A stretch of 64,000 nt of DNA from Rhizobium terrae (lineage in GTDB: Bacteria > Pseudomonadota > Alphaproteobacteria > Rhizobiales > Rhizobiaceae): contig NZ_QJKM01000011.1 of the NCBI RefSeq assembly GCF_003425685.1, positions 124,001 through 188,000 of the forward strand, in the 5' to 3' direction. Below the pieces are notes generated by a model. The model was given only the letters and a program-made list of their open reading frames with translations. It was not told the origin of the DNA and did not search any database. Shown in pieces: positions 24,702 through 34,596 of this stretch; the stretch's first letter is position 1, and each line of letters opens with the position of its first letter. Made by a program: the position numbers and the translations under genes.

Positions 24702-24752
24702 CGGTCATCAAAGCTTCACCGAAGCGTCATGCGGCCATCACTCAACCGTTAC
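24702..24752 (+). promoter_or_regulatory. Five tandem PHO-box-like half-sites with exact 11-bp period
   Basis: TCAT (24705), TCAC (24716), TCAT (24727), TCAC (24738) and TTAC (24749) repeat every 11 bases. Bases before each (CGG, GCT, GCG, CCA, CCG) loosely resemble the CTG of the PhoB half-site CTGTCAT. PhoB boxes are direct repeats with an 11-bp pitch. The array ends 50 bases before the ATG of a phytase-like esterase gene, so phosphate control is likely. Confidence 0.55.
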
Positions 24753-24802
24753 CTGTGAACCCTATCGGGTTGTCGTCTTCGACGCCAACCAAGGTGACAT
24801 CC

Positions 24803-26161
24803 ATGATACGACTCCTGCTCGCCTCCGTCGCGCTGGCCGCCCTCATCAACGGCCAGGCTTCCGCGGAAGAAAAAGCTTTCCCGGCCAAGCTCACCGGCCA
24901 GGCCATCCTGCCGGCCAACACGCTGGCCCCGGCTCCGGCCGATGCTCCGGCCTTCCTGAAGACCTCCGGCAAGTTCACCACCGCCGACCGCAAGCGCACG
25001 GACGCCCTCGGCACGTTGCCGGGCAAGGACGGCGTCCGCGTCACCGACGTCAAGCTGCCGCTCGACGGCCAGCCGGTCCAGGGCTTCTCCGGCATCAAGA
25101 CCATGGCTGACGGCACCTTCTGGACGCTGTCGGACAATGGTTTCGGCGGCAAGGCCAACTCCTCCGACTCCATGCTCTTCCTGCACCAGATGAAGTTCGA
25201 CTGGGCCGCCAACAAGGCGGAAGTCGTCAAGAACGTCTTCCTCTCCGATCCGAACAAAATCGCGCCGTTCCCGATCGCCATGGAAGGCTCCGAGACCCGT
25301 TACCTCACCGGCGCCGACTTCGACATCGAATCGATCCAGCCGGTTGCCGACGGCTTCTGGCTCGGCGACGAGTTCGGCCCGTACCTCATCAAGGTCGACA
25401 TGCAGGGCCGCCTGACCGACGTCATCCCGACGCTCGCCGACGGCAAGCCGGTCACCTCTCCGGACAACCCGCTCCTGCAGATCCAGGCCAATCCGATCGC
25501 CAAAGTACCGGTCTTCAACGTGAAGCGCTCCGGCGGTTACGAAGGCCTCGCCATGGCGAAGGATGGCTCGAAGCTTTACGGCCTGCTCGAAGGCCCGCTC
25601 TACAAGGAAGATGGCAAGGTCGAAGACGCCGAGGGCCTGACGGCACTGCGCGTCATCGAATTCGACGTCGCTTCCAAGAAATGGACCGGCCGTTCGTGGC
25701 TCTATCCGCTCTCCAAGGGCGGCGAAGCGATCGGCGACTTCAACATGATCGACGCCACGACTGCTCTCGTCATCGAGCGTGACAACGGCGCCGGCACTGC
25801 CGACAAGGCCTGCGCCGACCCGGCAAAGCCCGAGCCGACCTGCTTCAACGCCCCGGCAAAACACAAGCGTGTCTACAAGATCGAAATGACCGACGCCAAT
25901 GTCGGCAAGGCCGTCCGCAAGATCGGCTATATCGACCTGATGAACATTCAGGACCCGGACAACAAGAAGAAGGCCGGCAACGTCGCCGGCGTCTACGACA
26001 TGCCCTTCGTGACGATCGAGAACGTCGACGTCGTCGATGCCACCCACATCATCATCGGCAACGACAACAACCTGCCCTTCTCGGCCGGCCGCGCCATCGA
26101 CAAGGCCGACAACAACGAGTTCAGCGTGCTGGAAGTCGGCGAGTTTTTGGCCGCAAAGTAA
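24803..26161 (+). CDS. Exported esterase-like protein of the phytase family
   Basis: A 452-residue secreted protein with signal peptide MIRLLLASVALAALINGQASA. The mature part fits the phytase-like esterase domain (a beta-propeller): GFSGIKTMADGTFWTLSDNGFG, ADFDIESIQPVADGFWLGDEFGPY, YEGLAMAKDGSKLYGLLEGP and ATHIIIGNDNNLPFSAGR. Substrates are inferred to be phosphate esters such as inositol phosphates; the activity is not proven by sequence. AAGGTGAC precedes the ATG. A PHO-box-like array lies upstream and a terminator downstream, so it is monocistronic and probably induced by phosphate starvation. Confidence 0.87.
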   Translation: MIRLLLASVALAALINGQASAEEKAFPAKLTGQAILPANTLAPAPADAPAFLKTSGKFTTADRKRTDALGTLPGKDGVRVTDVKLPLDGQPVQGFSGIKTMADGTFWTLSDNGFGGKANSSDSMLFLHQMKFDWAANKAEVVKNVFLSDPNKIAPFPIAMEGSETRYLTGADFDIESIQPVADGFWLGDEFGPYLIKVDMQGRLTDVIPTLADGKPVTSPDNPLLQIQANPIAKVPVFNVKRSGGYEGLAMAKDGSKLYGLLEGPLYKEDGKVEDAEGLTALRVIEFDVASKKWTGRSWLYPLSKGGEAIGDFNMIDATTALVIERDNGAGTADKACADPAKPEPTCFNAPAKHKRVYKIEMTDANVGKAVRKIGYIDLMNIQDPDNKKKAGNVAGVYDMPFVTIENVDVVDATHIIIGNDNNLPFSAGRAIDKADNNEFSVLEVGEFLAAK

Positions 26162-26178
26162 GCATCCAGCTGTAAAGC

Positions 26179-26213
26179 AAAAGAGCGCCCGGTCGCGAGA
26201 CGGGCGCTCTTTT
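26179..26213 (+). terminator. Rho-independent terminator
   Basis: AAAAGAGCGCCCG and CGGGCGCTCTTTT pair as a strong stem with loop GTCGCGAGA. It is 18 bases after the stop of the phytase-like esterase gene, and its reverse also ends in a T-run for the convergent small gene. Confidence 0.9.
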
Positions 26214-26241
26214 CGTTCGGATCACTCCCGCCATATGCCAG

Positions 26242-26670
26242 CTAAAGACACGGATTCCACGCCGGCGGCCGATCGATTTCGAGAAGTTTGTCAATGTTTG
26301 CATTCATGCGCTCCACGCCGTCTTTCTCCAATTGCCTAAAACTGCGGATGCCCTCCCCGCCCGGCTTGCAAAGCTGCGCGCCGTCGCGGACAAAGCGGGC
26401 GCGATGTCCAGCAAGCTCAGACGGGACGATGTCAGAGTTGCGAACGATGAAACTCTCCATTCGCCGAACATTGATGGCGATGGCGGATCTGATCGGCGAT
26501 TTTTTTACTTCCGCACAGGTATCGCCAATATATTGCATGGTCGAATAGATCGTCCAGATGCACATCACAGCACCTCCGGGATCCGGGACATCCTGAGCGT
26601 GCAATTTGGGTGGCAAGACGACAACCGAGCAGATCGCGGTAGAGATGATGATCATTGCGCGAAATGCCAT
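26242..26670 (-). CDS. Small exported hypothetical protein
   Basis: A 142-residue protein with an N-terminal signal (AMIIISTAICSVVVLPPKLHAQ). The mature region contains four cysteines (MCIWTIY, GDTCAEV, LCKPGG, NPCL), suggesting disulfides in the periplasm. I do not recognise a family. GGAGAGCGAT precedes the ATG. Base composition is lower in GC than in ppx next door. It lies between the esterase terminator and the ppx operon and seems to be an independent unit; its spread among strains is probably patchy. Confidence 0.7.
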   Translation of the reverse strand: MAFRAMIIISTAICSVVVLPPKLHAQDVPDPGGAVMCIWTIYSTMQYIGDTCAEVKKSPIRSAIAINVRRMESFIVRNSDIVPSELAGHRARFVRDGAQLCKPGGEGIRSFRQLEKDGVERMNANIDKLLEIDRPPAWNPCL

Positions 26671-26833
26671 ATCGCTCTCCGAAAGACCATCCAGTCAACT
26701 TTTGCCGCCGAAGTCGGTGATAGCCTTCACTACACCGCACCTATCTCACACCTGTCAAGCATCGCCCCCTGGGTGCTAACGGACCGGCACGGGCAACAGA
26801 AACACCGAGGCGGTCAGGCTTTCCCAGCCCGAC

Positions 26834-28354
26834 CTATTCGAACCGAAACGCCAGCCGTTTCCCCGTCAGCCTCGCCAGCTGCTGCAGCCGCCCATCCAGC
26901 CGTTCTCCCGCGAAATCGCGATAGGCCGGCGGCACGACGAATTCGAGGTCGAGGTCCGGGGATGGGGACGGCGTGAAGGTCAGGTTGTTGACGATGCCGG
27001 GCATCGAGGCGGAGAAGAGGTAGACGACGCGCAGGAGGCCGCCCAGCAGTTTTGCGAGATCGAGCAGGCGCGGCGTCGCGATCGTCGCGAGCGGGCCAGT
27101 GGCGCCGTCGTCGTGCAGGCCTTCGAAACGGTAGTAGTTGGCGAGCGCAAGATAGGCGCGGCCGGCGTGCGTAATGCCGACGAAGGAGGAATGGGCGATC
27201 AGGTTCAGCGCCTGCAGGCCGCGATAGTCCGGATGGGCGCGCCAGCTGATATCGGCAAGCAGGCAGGCTGCCTGGCGGTACCGGCTTTCCTCTTCCGTCT
27301 CGACGATGCCGAAAGCCTTGACCATGCGGCCGGTCCAGTCGGCAAGTTCGCGGGCATGTTCGGGCGAACGGGCGCGCAGGATGGCGAGCTGGTCGGCGGC
27401 GACCAACAGCGGATCGCCGGCGCGCTCCTCCTCCGGCAGCAGCGAATAGAGATAACCTTCGCGCACGCCCTGCGCCGAAAAGCTCACCTTCGCGGGTTTC
27501 ATCGCGTTCAGCACTTCCTGCATGGCGATGGCGCCAAAGGGCAGAAGCGAGCGGCGGTTCTTGGAAACCGCCTGCCAGGCGGGGTCCTTCGAATCCTTGG
27601 CGGCGATCACCTCGTCGAGGAATTTCAGCATCTCATCGAGCGACAGTTCGTATCCCTGCATCATATGCAGCGGGTATCTGGTCATCTCCATGTGCAGCTT
27701 GGCGATGTTTCGCCAGGTGCCGCCCACCGCATAGAAGGTGCGCCCTGCCCCCTGTTCCAGGAAACGGGCCGTATTGACCTGCTTGCGGGCGAAGGTGCGC
27801 GCCTTGGAGAACGAATTGCCCGAAGACTCCGACAGGCGCAGGCCGCCGAGCGGCAGGGTGATGCCCTTCCCGAACTCCTGTCCCTTGATGTCGATCAGTT
27901 CAAGCGAACCGCCGCCCAGATCGCCTGCGACGCCGTCCGGATCGTGGAAGCCGCTGATGACGCCGAGCGCGGAATAACGCGCCTCCTCCTCGCCGGAGAG
28001 AAGCTGGATCTCCTGCCCGAGGATTTCCTCGGCCGCGCGGATAAAATCGGGACCATTGCTCGCCTCGCGGGCTGCGGCGGTTGCCAGCACATAGACTTCC
28101 GTCGCGCGCGCCTGGGTGGAAAGCGCCTTGAACCGCTTCAGCGAAGCGAGCGCCCGCTCCACGCCTTCGTCATCCATACGGCCATTCGAACCGAGGCCCT
28201 TGCCCAGGCCGCACAGCACCTTCTCGTTGAAGAGAATGGTCGGTGCGCGTGACAGGCCTTCGTAGATGACGACACGGACGGAGTTCGAACCGATATCGAT
28301 GACGGAGACAGGAGCAATCCCCGGAAGGCGCCCCTGGGCTTCTGATCGTACCAT
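26834..28354 (-). CDS. ppx: Exopolyphosphatase (Ppx/GppA family)
   Basis: Hydrolyses terminal phosphate from polyphosphate, and possibly pppGpp. The 506-residue protein has the ASKHA-fold phosphate loops VIDIGSNSVRVVIYE near the N-terminus and GDLGGGSLELIDI in the middle, followed by a C-terminal HD-like helical domain (LLADISWRAHPDYRGLQAL). The substrate preference between polyphosphate and pppGpp cannot be read from sequence, but the gene lies 20 bases downstream of ppk on the same strand, which favours polyphosphate. It is the last gene of the perM-hdaA-ppk-ppx run. Confidence 0.95.
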   Translation of the reverse strand: MVRSEAQGRLPGIAPVSVIDIGSNSVRVVIYEGLSRAPTILFNEKVLCGLGKGLGSNGRMDDEGVERALASLKRFKALSTQARATEVYVLATAAAREASNGPDFIRAAEEILGQEIQLLSGEEEARYSALGVISGFHDPDGVAGDLGGGSLELIDIKGQEFGKGITLPLGGLRLSESSGNSFSKARTFARKQVNTARFLEQGAGRTFYAVGGTWRNIAKLHMEMTRYPLHMMQGYELSLDEMLKFLDEVIAAKDSKDPAWQAVSKNRRSLLPFGAIAMQEVLNAMKPAKVSFSAQGVREGYLYSLLPEEERAGDPLLVAADQLAILRARSPEHARELADWTGRMVKAFGIVETEEESRYRQAACLLADISWRAHPDYRGLQALNLIAHSSFVGITHAGRAYLALANYYRFEGLHDDGATGPLATIATPRLLDLAKLLGGLLRVVYLFSASMPGIVNNLTFTPSPSPDLDLEFVVPPAYRDFAGERLDGRLQQLARLTGKRLAFRFE

Positions 28355-28374
28355 ATTGCCTATTTCTTGACTGG

Positions 28375-30576
<2,202 letters not shown>

Positions 30577-30624
30577 CCCATACTTCCTAGAGGCGGGTAC
30601 ACTTTGACGAGGCAACTGTCACAG

Positions 30625-31332
30625 TCAATCGCCGGTTCCGGGATTTCCGAAATCGTTCAGGACTTCCGAAGCCAGCGGGCGGGTGATCCTGGTGCCCCGG
30701 GCAAGCGCCAGGCGGTCGAGCCGCTCGACGATCGTCTGCGCCGCGCCAAGCGACCGTTCCATACGGTTGACGATATAACCGACCAGTTTGTCATCGATAT
30801 AAAGCTGCCGGTCGGCGAACAGCTTGACGATCACCTGAGCCAGCAGTTCCTCGTCCGGTTCGCCGATCTCGACGACCGTGGCGGCCTTCAGGCGCGACTT
30901 CAAGTCCGGCAGCGTGACGCCCCAGGACACCGGCCAGAGGCGCGAGGTCATGAGCAGCGTATGGCCGTTTTCGCGCACGCTGTTGATGACATGAAAAAGC
31001 TCCGTTTCGTCGAAGCCGCGCCGCTCCGCATCCTCGAACAGAACCGGTCCGGCTGCGGCGGTCGCGGCGGCATTCGAGCCCGCAACCGGGTGGATATCCG
31101 CCGCACCGGCCTTCTCCCGCCAGATATGCGCGAGATGCGACTTGCCGGAGCCGACCGGCCCTGCCAGCACGACCACCGGCGAAGGCCAGGCCGGCCATTC
31201 GTCGACGATCGCCACGGCCGCCGCCAGGCGTTCGGATACCAGAAGGTCATCCCGGCCCTTCGCCTCGTCATGGGTGAATTGGAGCGGCAGCTGTTCGCTT
31301 CTGCGCCGCTCGCGTTCGCTGGTTTCGGTCAT
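30625..31332 (-). CDS. hdaA: DnaA regulatory inactivator HdaA
   Basis: A 235-residue DnaA-like AAA+ protein that, bound to the beta clamp, triggers ATP hydrolysis on DnaA and prevents over-initiation. The N-terminal clamp-binding motif QLPLQF is present, followed by Walker A AGPVGSGKSHLAHIW, a Walker B region FEDAERRGFDETELFH, and sensor 2 region MERSLGAAQTIVERLDRLAL. It lacks the DNA-binding domain of DnaA, as expected. Its ATG overlaps the stop of the upstream transporter gene by four bases (ATGA), so the two are translationally coupled; ppk follows. Confidence 0.93.
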   Translation of the reverse strand: MTETSERERRRSEQLPLQFTHDEAKGRDDLLVSERLAAAVAIVDEWPAWPSPVVVLAGPVGSGKSHLAHIWREKAGAADIHPVAGSNAAATAAAGPVLFEDAERRGFDETELFHVINSVRENGHTLLMTSRLWPVSWGVTLPDLKSRLKAATVVEIGEPDEELLAQVIVKLFADRQLYIDDKLVGYIVNRMERSLGAAQTIVERLDRLALARGTRITRPLASEVLNDFGNPGTGD

Positions 31333-32534
31333 TGATCTTTCGAAATGCTCGTCGGAATGCCTGTCTGGGTGTCGTTCGCAGCGCCAGGCGCCGCGCCGTT
31401 TCCATCGTGCTCCAGCACCGCCGCCTGCATGCCTCCCTCCCAGGGAAGGGAGGCGGATCGGCCAAAATAGATGTCGCTGTCAAGATACCGCGACAGGGCG
31501 AAGCGGACAAGCACGCCGACCACGGCAGCGGCCGGCACGGCGATCAGCAGCCCGACGAAACCGAACATGGCACCGAAGGCGAAGAGCGCGAACATCAGCC
31601 AGACCGGATGCAGGCCGACGCTTTCGCCCACCAGTTTCGGCTGCAGGATATTGCCCTCGATGAACTGGCCGACGAAAAACACGCCGGCGACCGCGAGGAT
31701 CCAGGGATAATCCGGCCAGAACTGCACCAGCGCCACGCCGACCGAGAGCACCAGGCCGATCAGCGAGCCGATATAGGGGATGAAGCTGATCATGCCGGCG
31801 ACGAAACCGATCAGCAGCCCGAAATTCAAACCGACGACCGAAAGCCCGACCGCATAGAAGATGCCGAGGATGAGGCAGAGCGAGCCTTGGCCGCGGATGA
31901 AGCCGGCGACCGATTCATCCATCTCGCGGGCGATCTCGCGCACCGTCTCCACCTGGTCGCGCGGCACCCAGCCGTCCACCTTGGCGACCATGCGGTCCCA
32001 GTCGAGCAGGATGTAGAAGGCGACGACGGGCGTCACGATCAGCAGCGACACCACATCGATGATCGCCTTGCCGGAATTCCAGATCTGCGCCAGCAGCGAT
32101 CCGACGAAACCCGCTCCCTGGCTCAGGACCTCGGAAAAATTCTGCTTGATCGTTTCGATCTGGCTGCTGACCCAATGGGGCAGGAACGAGGTTTCCGGGC
32201 TGGAGATGATCTGCTGGAGCTGCGAGATGTAGCCCGGCAGGGCGGCGGCGAATTCGGTGAACTGGTTGATGATGATCGGGATCACCAGCATCAGCGACAG
32301 CGCGAAGACCAGCACGAAGCAAACGAGGATCACCACCGTCGCCATCAGGCGGCTCAAGCCCCTCCTCTCCAGCCAGTCGGCCACCGGATCGAGGAAATAG
32401 GCGAGCGCCATGCCGGCAACGAAGGGCAGCAGGATCGAGCGGAAGAACCACAGGAAGAGGACGAAGACGACCAGCATCCCGACCCAGAACAGGAGGTAAC
32501 GTTTCAGGCTCGCGCCGCTGATGTGATAGGGCAT
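31329..32534 (-). CDS. AI-2E/PerM-family transporter
   Basis: A 401-residue inner-membrane protein with about eight transmembrane helices: paired N-terminal helices (LLFWVGMLVVFVLFLWFFRS), a periplasmic-type linker, and a C-terminal helical cluster with SFIPYIGSLIGLVLSVGVAL and GNILQPKLVGESVGLHPVW, the family signatures. Members export or regulate small molecules, including autoinducer-2 or Na+ exchange, but function must not be inferred from the name. The start at 32534 (MPYHISGASLKRYLL) follows GAGAG. It is the first gene of the perM-hdaA-ppk-ppx unit. Confidence 0.9.
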   Translation of the reverse strand: MPYHISGASLKRYLLFWVGMLVVFVLFLWFFRSILLPFVAGMALAYFLDPVADWLERRGLSRLMATVVILVCFVLVFALSLMLVIPIIINQFTEFAAALPGYISQLQQIISSPETSFLPHWVSSQIETIKQNFSEVLSQGAGFVGSLLAQIWNSGKAIIDVVSLLIVTPVVAFYILLDWDRMVAKVDGWVPRDQVETVREIAREMDESVAGFIRGQGSLCLILGIFYAVGLSVVGLNFGLLIGFVAGMISFIPYIGSLIGLVLSVGVALVQFWPDYPWILAVAGVFFVGQFIEGNILQPKLVGESVGLHPVWLMFALFAFGAMFGFVGLLIAVPAAAVVGVLVRFALSRYLDSDIYFGRSASLPWEGGMQAAVLEHDGNGAAPGAANDTQTGIPTSISKDQ

Positions 32535-32826
32535 TGCTGCATCTCTCGTGGTCACCGCACCGCAGCAAGGCATGGCTGAGCATCGAGGAAAGGTCAAGGC
32601 AAAGCGCATAGGCGCGCGCCGCCTCGCGCGTGACTATTCCGTCCGGAGCCTGGACAGGGTCGAGGCGCGGCCGAGGGCGACGGGCTGATGGTCGCCACGG
32701 AACCGGCCATCTGCGTCTGATCCCACAGAGGCCAGGAAAACCGGGTACTGCAGGCCCGCAGCGCTTGCATATCCGGCCGTGTCGTGCAATTGCGGGCAGC
32801 TCATAGAAAATCATTGGAGATAGGTC

Positions 32827-33900
32827 ATGAGCGAGGCGGGCAAGAACGGTCTCACCTATAGCGATGCCGGTGTCGATATCGACGCGGGCAACCTGATGGT
32901 CGAGAAGATCAAGCCGGCCGTGCGCTCCACCCGCCGCACCGGCGCCGATGGCGAGATCGGCGGTTTCGGCGGCCTCTTCGACCTCAAGGCGGCCGGCTTC
33001 ACCGACCCCATCCTGGTCGCCGCCAATGACGGCGTCGGCACCAAGCTCAAGATCGCCATCGACGCAGATTTCCACGATACGGTCGGTATCGACCTCGTCG
33101 CCATGTGCGTCAACGACCTCGTGGTTCAGGGCGCCGAACCGCTGTTCTTCCTCGATTATTTCGCAACTGGCAAGCTCGATCCGGATCAGGGCGCGGCGAT
33201 CGTCCAGGGGATCGCCGCCGGCTGCCGTGAGGCTGGCTGCGCGCTGATCGGCGGCGAGACGGCGGAAATGCCCGGCATGTACTCCGATGGCGACTATGAT
33301 CTCGCAGGCTTCGCGGTGGGCGCTGCCGAACGCGGTCAGCTGCTTCCGGTCGGCGATATCGCCTCCGGTGACGTCATCCTCGGCCTTACCTCGTCGGGCG
33401 TCCATTCGAACGGCTTCTCGCTGGTGCGAAAGATAGTCTCGCTTTCCGGCCTCGCCTGGGACGCGCCGGCCCCCTTCCGCGACGGCATGACTCTGGGTGA
33501 GGCGCTTCTCACTCCCACCCGCATCTATGTGAAACCGCTTCTCAAGGCGATCCGCGAGACCGGCGCGCCAAAGGCGCTTGCCCATATCACCGGCGGCGGT
33601 TTTCCGGAAAACATTCCGCGCGTCCTGCCGAAGAACCTTGCGGCCGAAGTCGATCTCGACGGCATCCCGGTACCGCCCGTCTTCTCGTGGCTGGCAAAGA
33701 CGGGCGGTGTCGAACCGAAGGAAATGCTGCGCACCTTCAACTGCGGCATCGGCATGATCGTCGTCGTCGCCGCAGAAAATGCCCAGGCCGTCGCCGACAT
33801 CCTGACCCGCGAGGGCGAGATCGTCGTGCCGCTCGGCCGCATGGTCGACCGGCCGGAAGGCGGCGCCGGCGTGATCTACAAGGGTACGCTCGACCTATGA
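32827..33900 (+). CDS. purM: Phosphoribosylformylglycinamidine cyclo-ligase
   Basis: Closes the imidazole ring to give 5-aminoimidazole ribotide in de novo purine synthesis. The 357-residue protein has the expected start TYSDAGVDIDAGNLMVEKIK, GGFGGLFDLKAAGF, the ATP-binding GTKLKIAI and VNDLVVQGAEPLFFLDYFA, and GGETAEMPGMY. GGAG lies a few bases before the ATG. It overlaps purN by four bases (ATGA), giving a coupled purMN operon. The 292-base upstream gap, divergent to the perM-type gene, holds no recognised riboswitch. Confidence 0.97.
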   Translation: MSEAGKNGLTYSDAGVDIDAGNLMVEKIKPAVRSTRRTGADGEIGGFGGLFDLKAAGFTDPILVAANDGVGTKLKIAIDADFHDTVGIDLVAMCVNDLVVQGAEPLFFLDYFATGKLDPDQGAAIVQGIAAGCREAGCALIGGETAEMPGMYSDGDYDLAGFAVGAAERGQLLPVGDIASGDVILGLTSSGVHSNGFSLVRKIVSLSGLAWDAPAPFRDGMTLGEALLTPTRIYVKPLLKAIRETGAPKALAHITGGGFPENIPRVLPKNLAAEVDLDGIPVPPVFSWLAKTGGVEPKEMLRTFNCGIGMIVVVAAENAQAVADILTREGEIVVPLGRMVDRPEGGAGVIYKGTLDL

Positions 33901-34571
33901 GCGGGAGCCCTTCGCTGCCTCGCAGAAAACGTGTCGCCGTCTTCATCTCGGGCGGCGGTTCCAACATGCTTTCGCTCGCGGATGCCTGCGCCGCGCCGGA
34001 TTTTCCGGCCGAGATCGTCGCAGTCTTTTCCGACAAGCCTTCCGCCGGCGGCATCGCCAGGGCCGAGGCGCGCGGGATCAGGACCGTCGTTCTCGAGCGC
34101 AAGGCGTTTGCCGGCAAACCCGAGCACGAAGCGGCGATCCTCGCCGCCCTCGATGAGGTGAAGCCGGACATCCTCTGCCTCGCCGGCTATATGCGGCTCT
34201 TCTCGAGCGAATTCATCAGTCGCTACGAAGGCCGCATCCTCAACATCCACCCCGCCCTGCTGCCGCTTTTTCCCGGCCTGCACACCCATCAGCGGGCACT
34301 TGATGCGGGCGTCAGGATCGCCGGCTGCACCGTGCATTTCGTCACCGAAGGCATGGACGAAGGCCCGATCGTCGCCCAGGCGGCCGTGCCGGTGCTGAGC
34401 GACGACACGGCCGAGGCGCTCGCCGCGCGTATCCTCACCGTCGAGCACCAACTCTATCCGCTGGCGCTGAAGCTGCTCGCGGAAGGAAAGATTGGGATGG
34501 AAGATGGCAAAGCCATCTTTCGGAACGTGGCGGCCAAGGACGGAGCCAAGCTCATCTCACCGGCGCCGTGA
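33897..34571 (+). CDS. purN: Phosphoribosylglycinamide formyltransferase (folate-dependent)
   Basis: Transfers a formyl group from 10-formyl-tetrahydrofolate to GAR in purine synthesis. The 224-residue protein contains the substrate loop VFISGGGSNM, the active-site segment ILNIHPALLPLFPGLHTH (catalytic Asn and His), and VHFVTEGMDEGPIVAQ (catalytic Asp). It starts inside the purM stop codon and is translated with it. It is followed by a convergent unrelated gene. Confidence 0.96.
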   Translation: MSGSPSLPRRKRVAVFISGGGSNMLSLADACAAPDFPAEIVAVFSDKPSAGGIARAEARGIRTVVLERKAFAGKPEHEAAILAALDEVKPDILCLAGYMRLFSSEFISRYEGRILNIHPALLPLFPGLHTHQRALDAGVRIAGCTVHFVTEGMDEGPIVAQAAVPVLSDDTAEALAARILTVEHQLYPLALKLLAEGKIGMEDGKAIFRNVAAKDGAKLISPAP

Positions 34572-34596
34572 AGGCGACCATGCGATGAGTTGCCGG

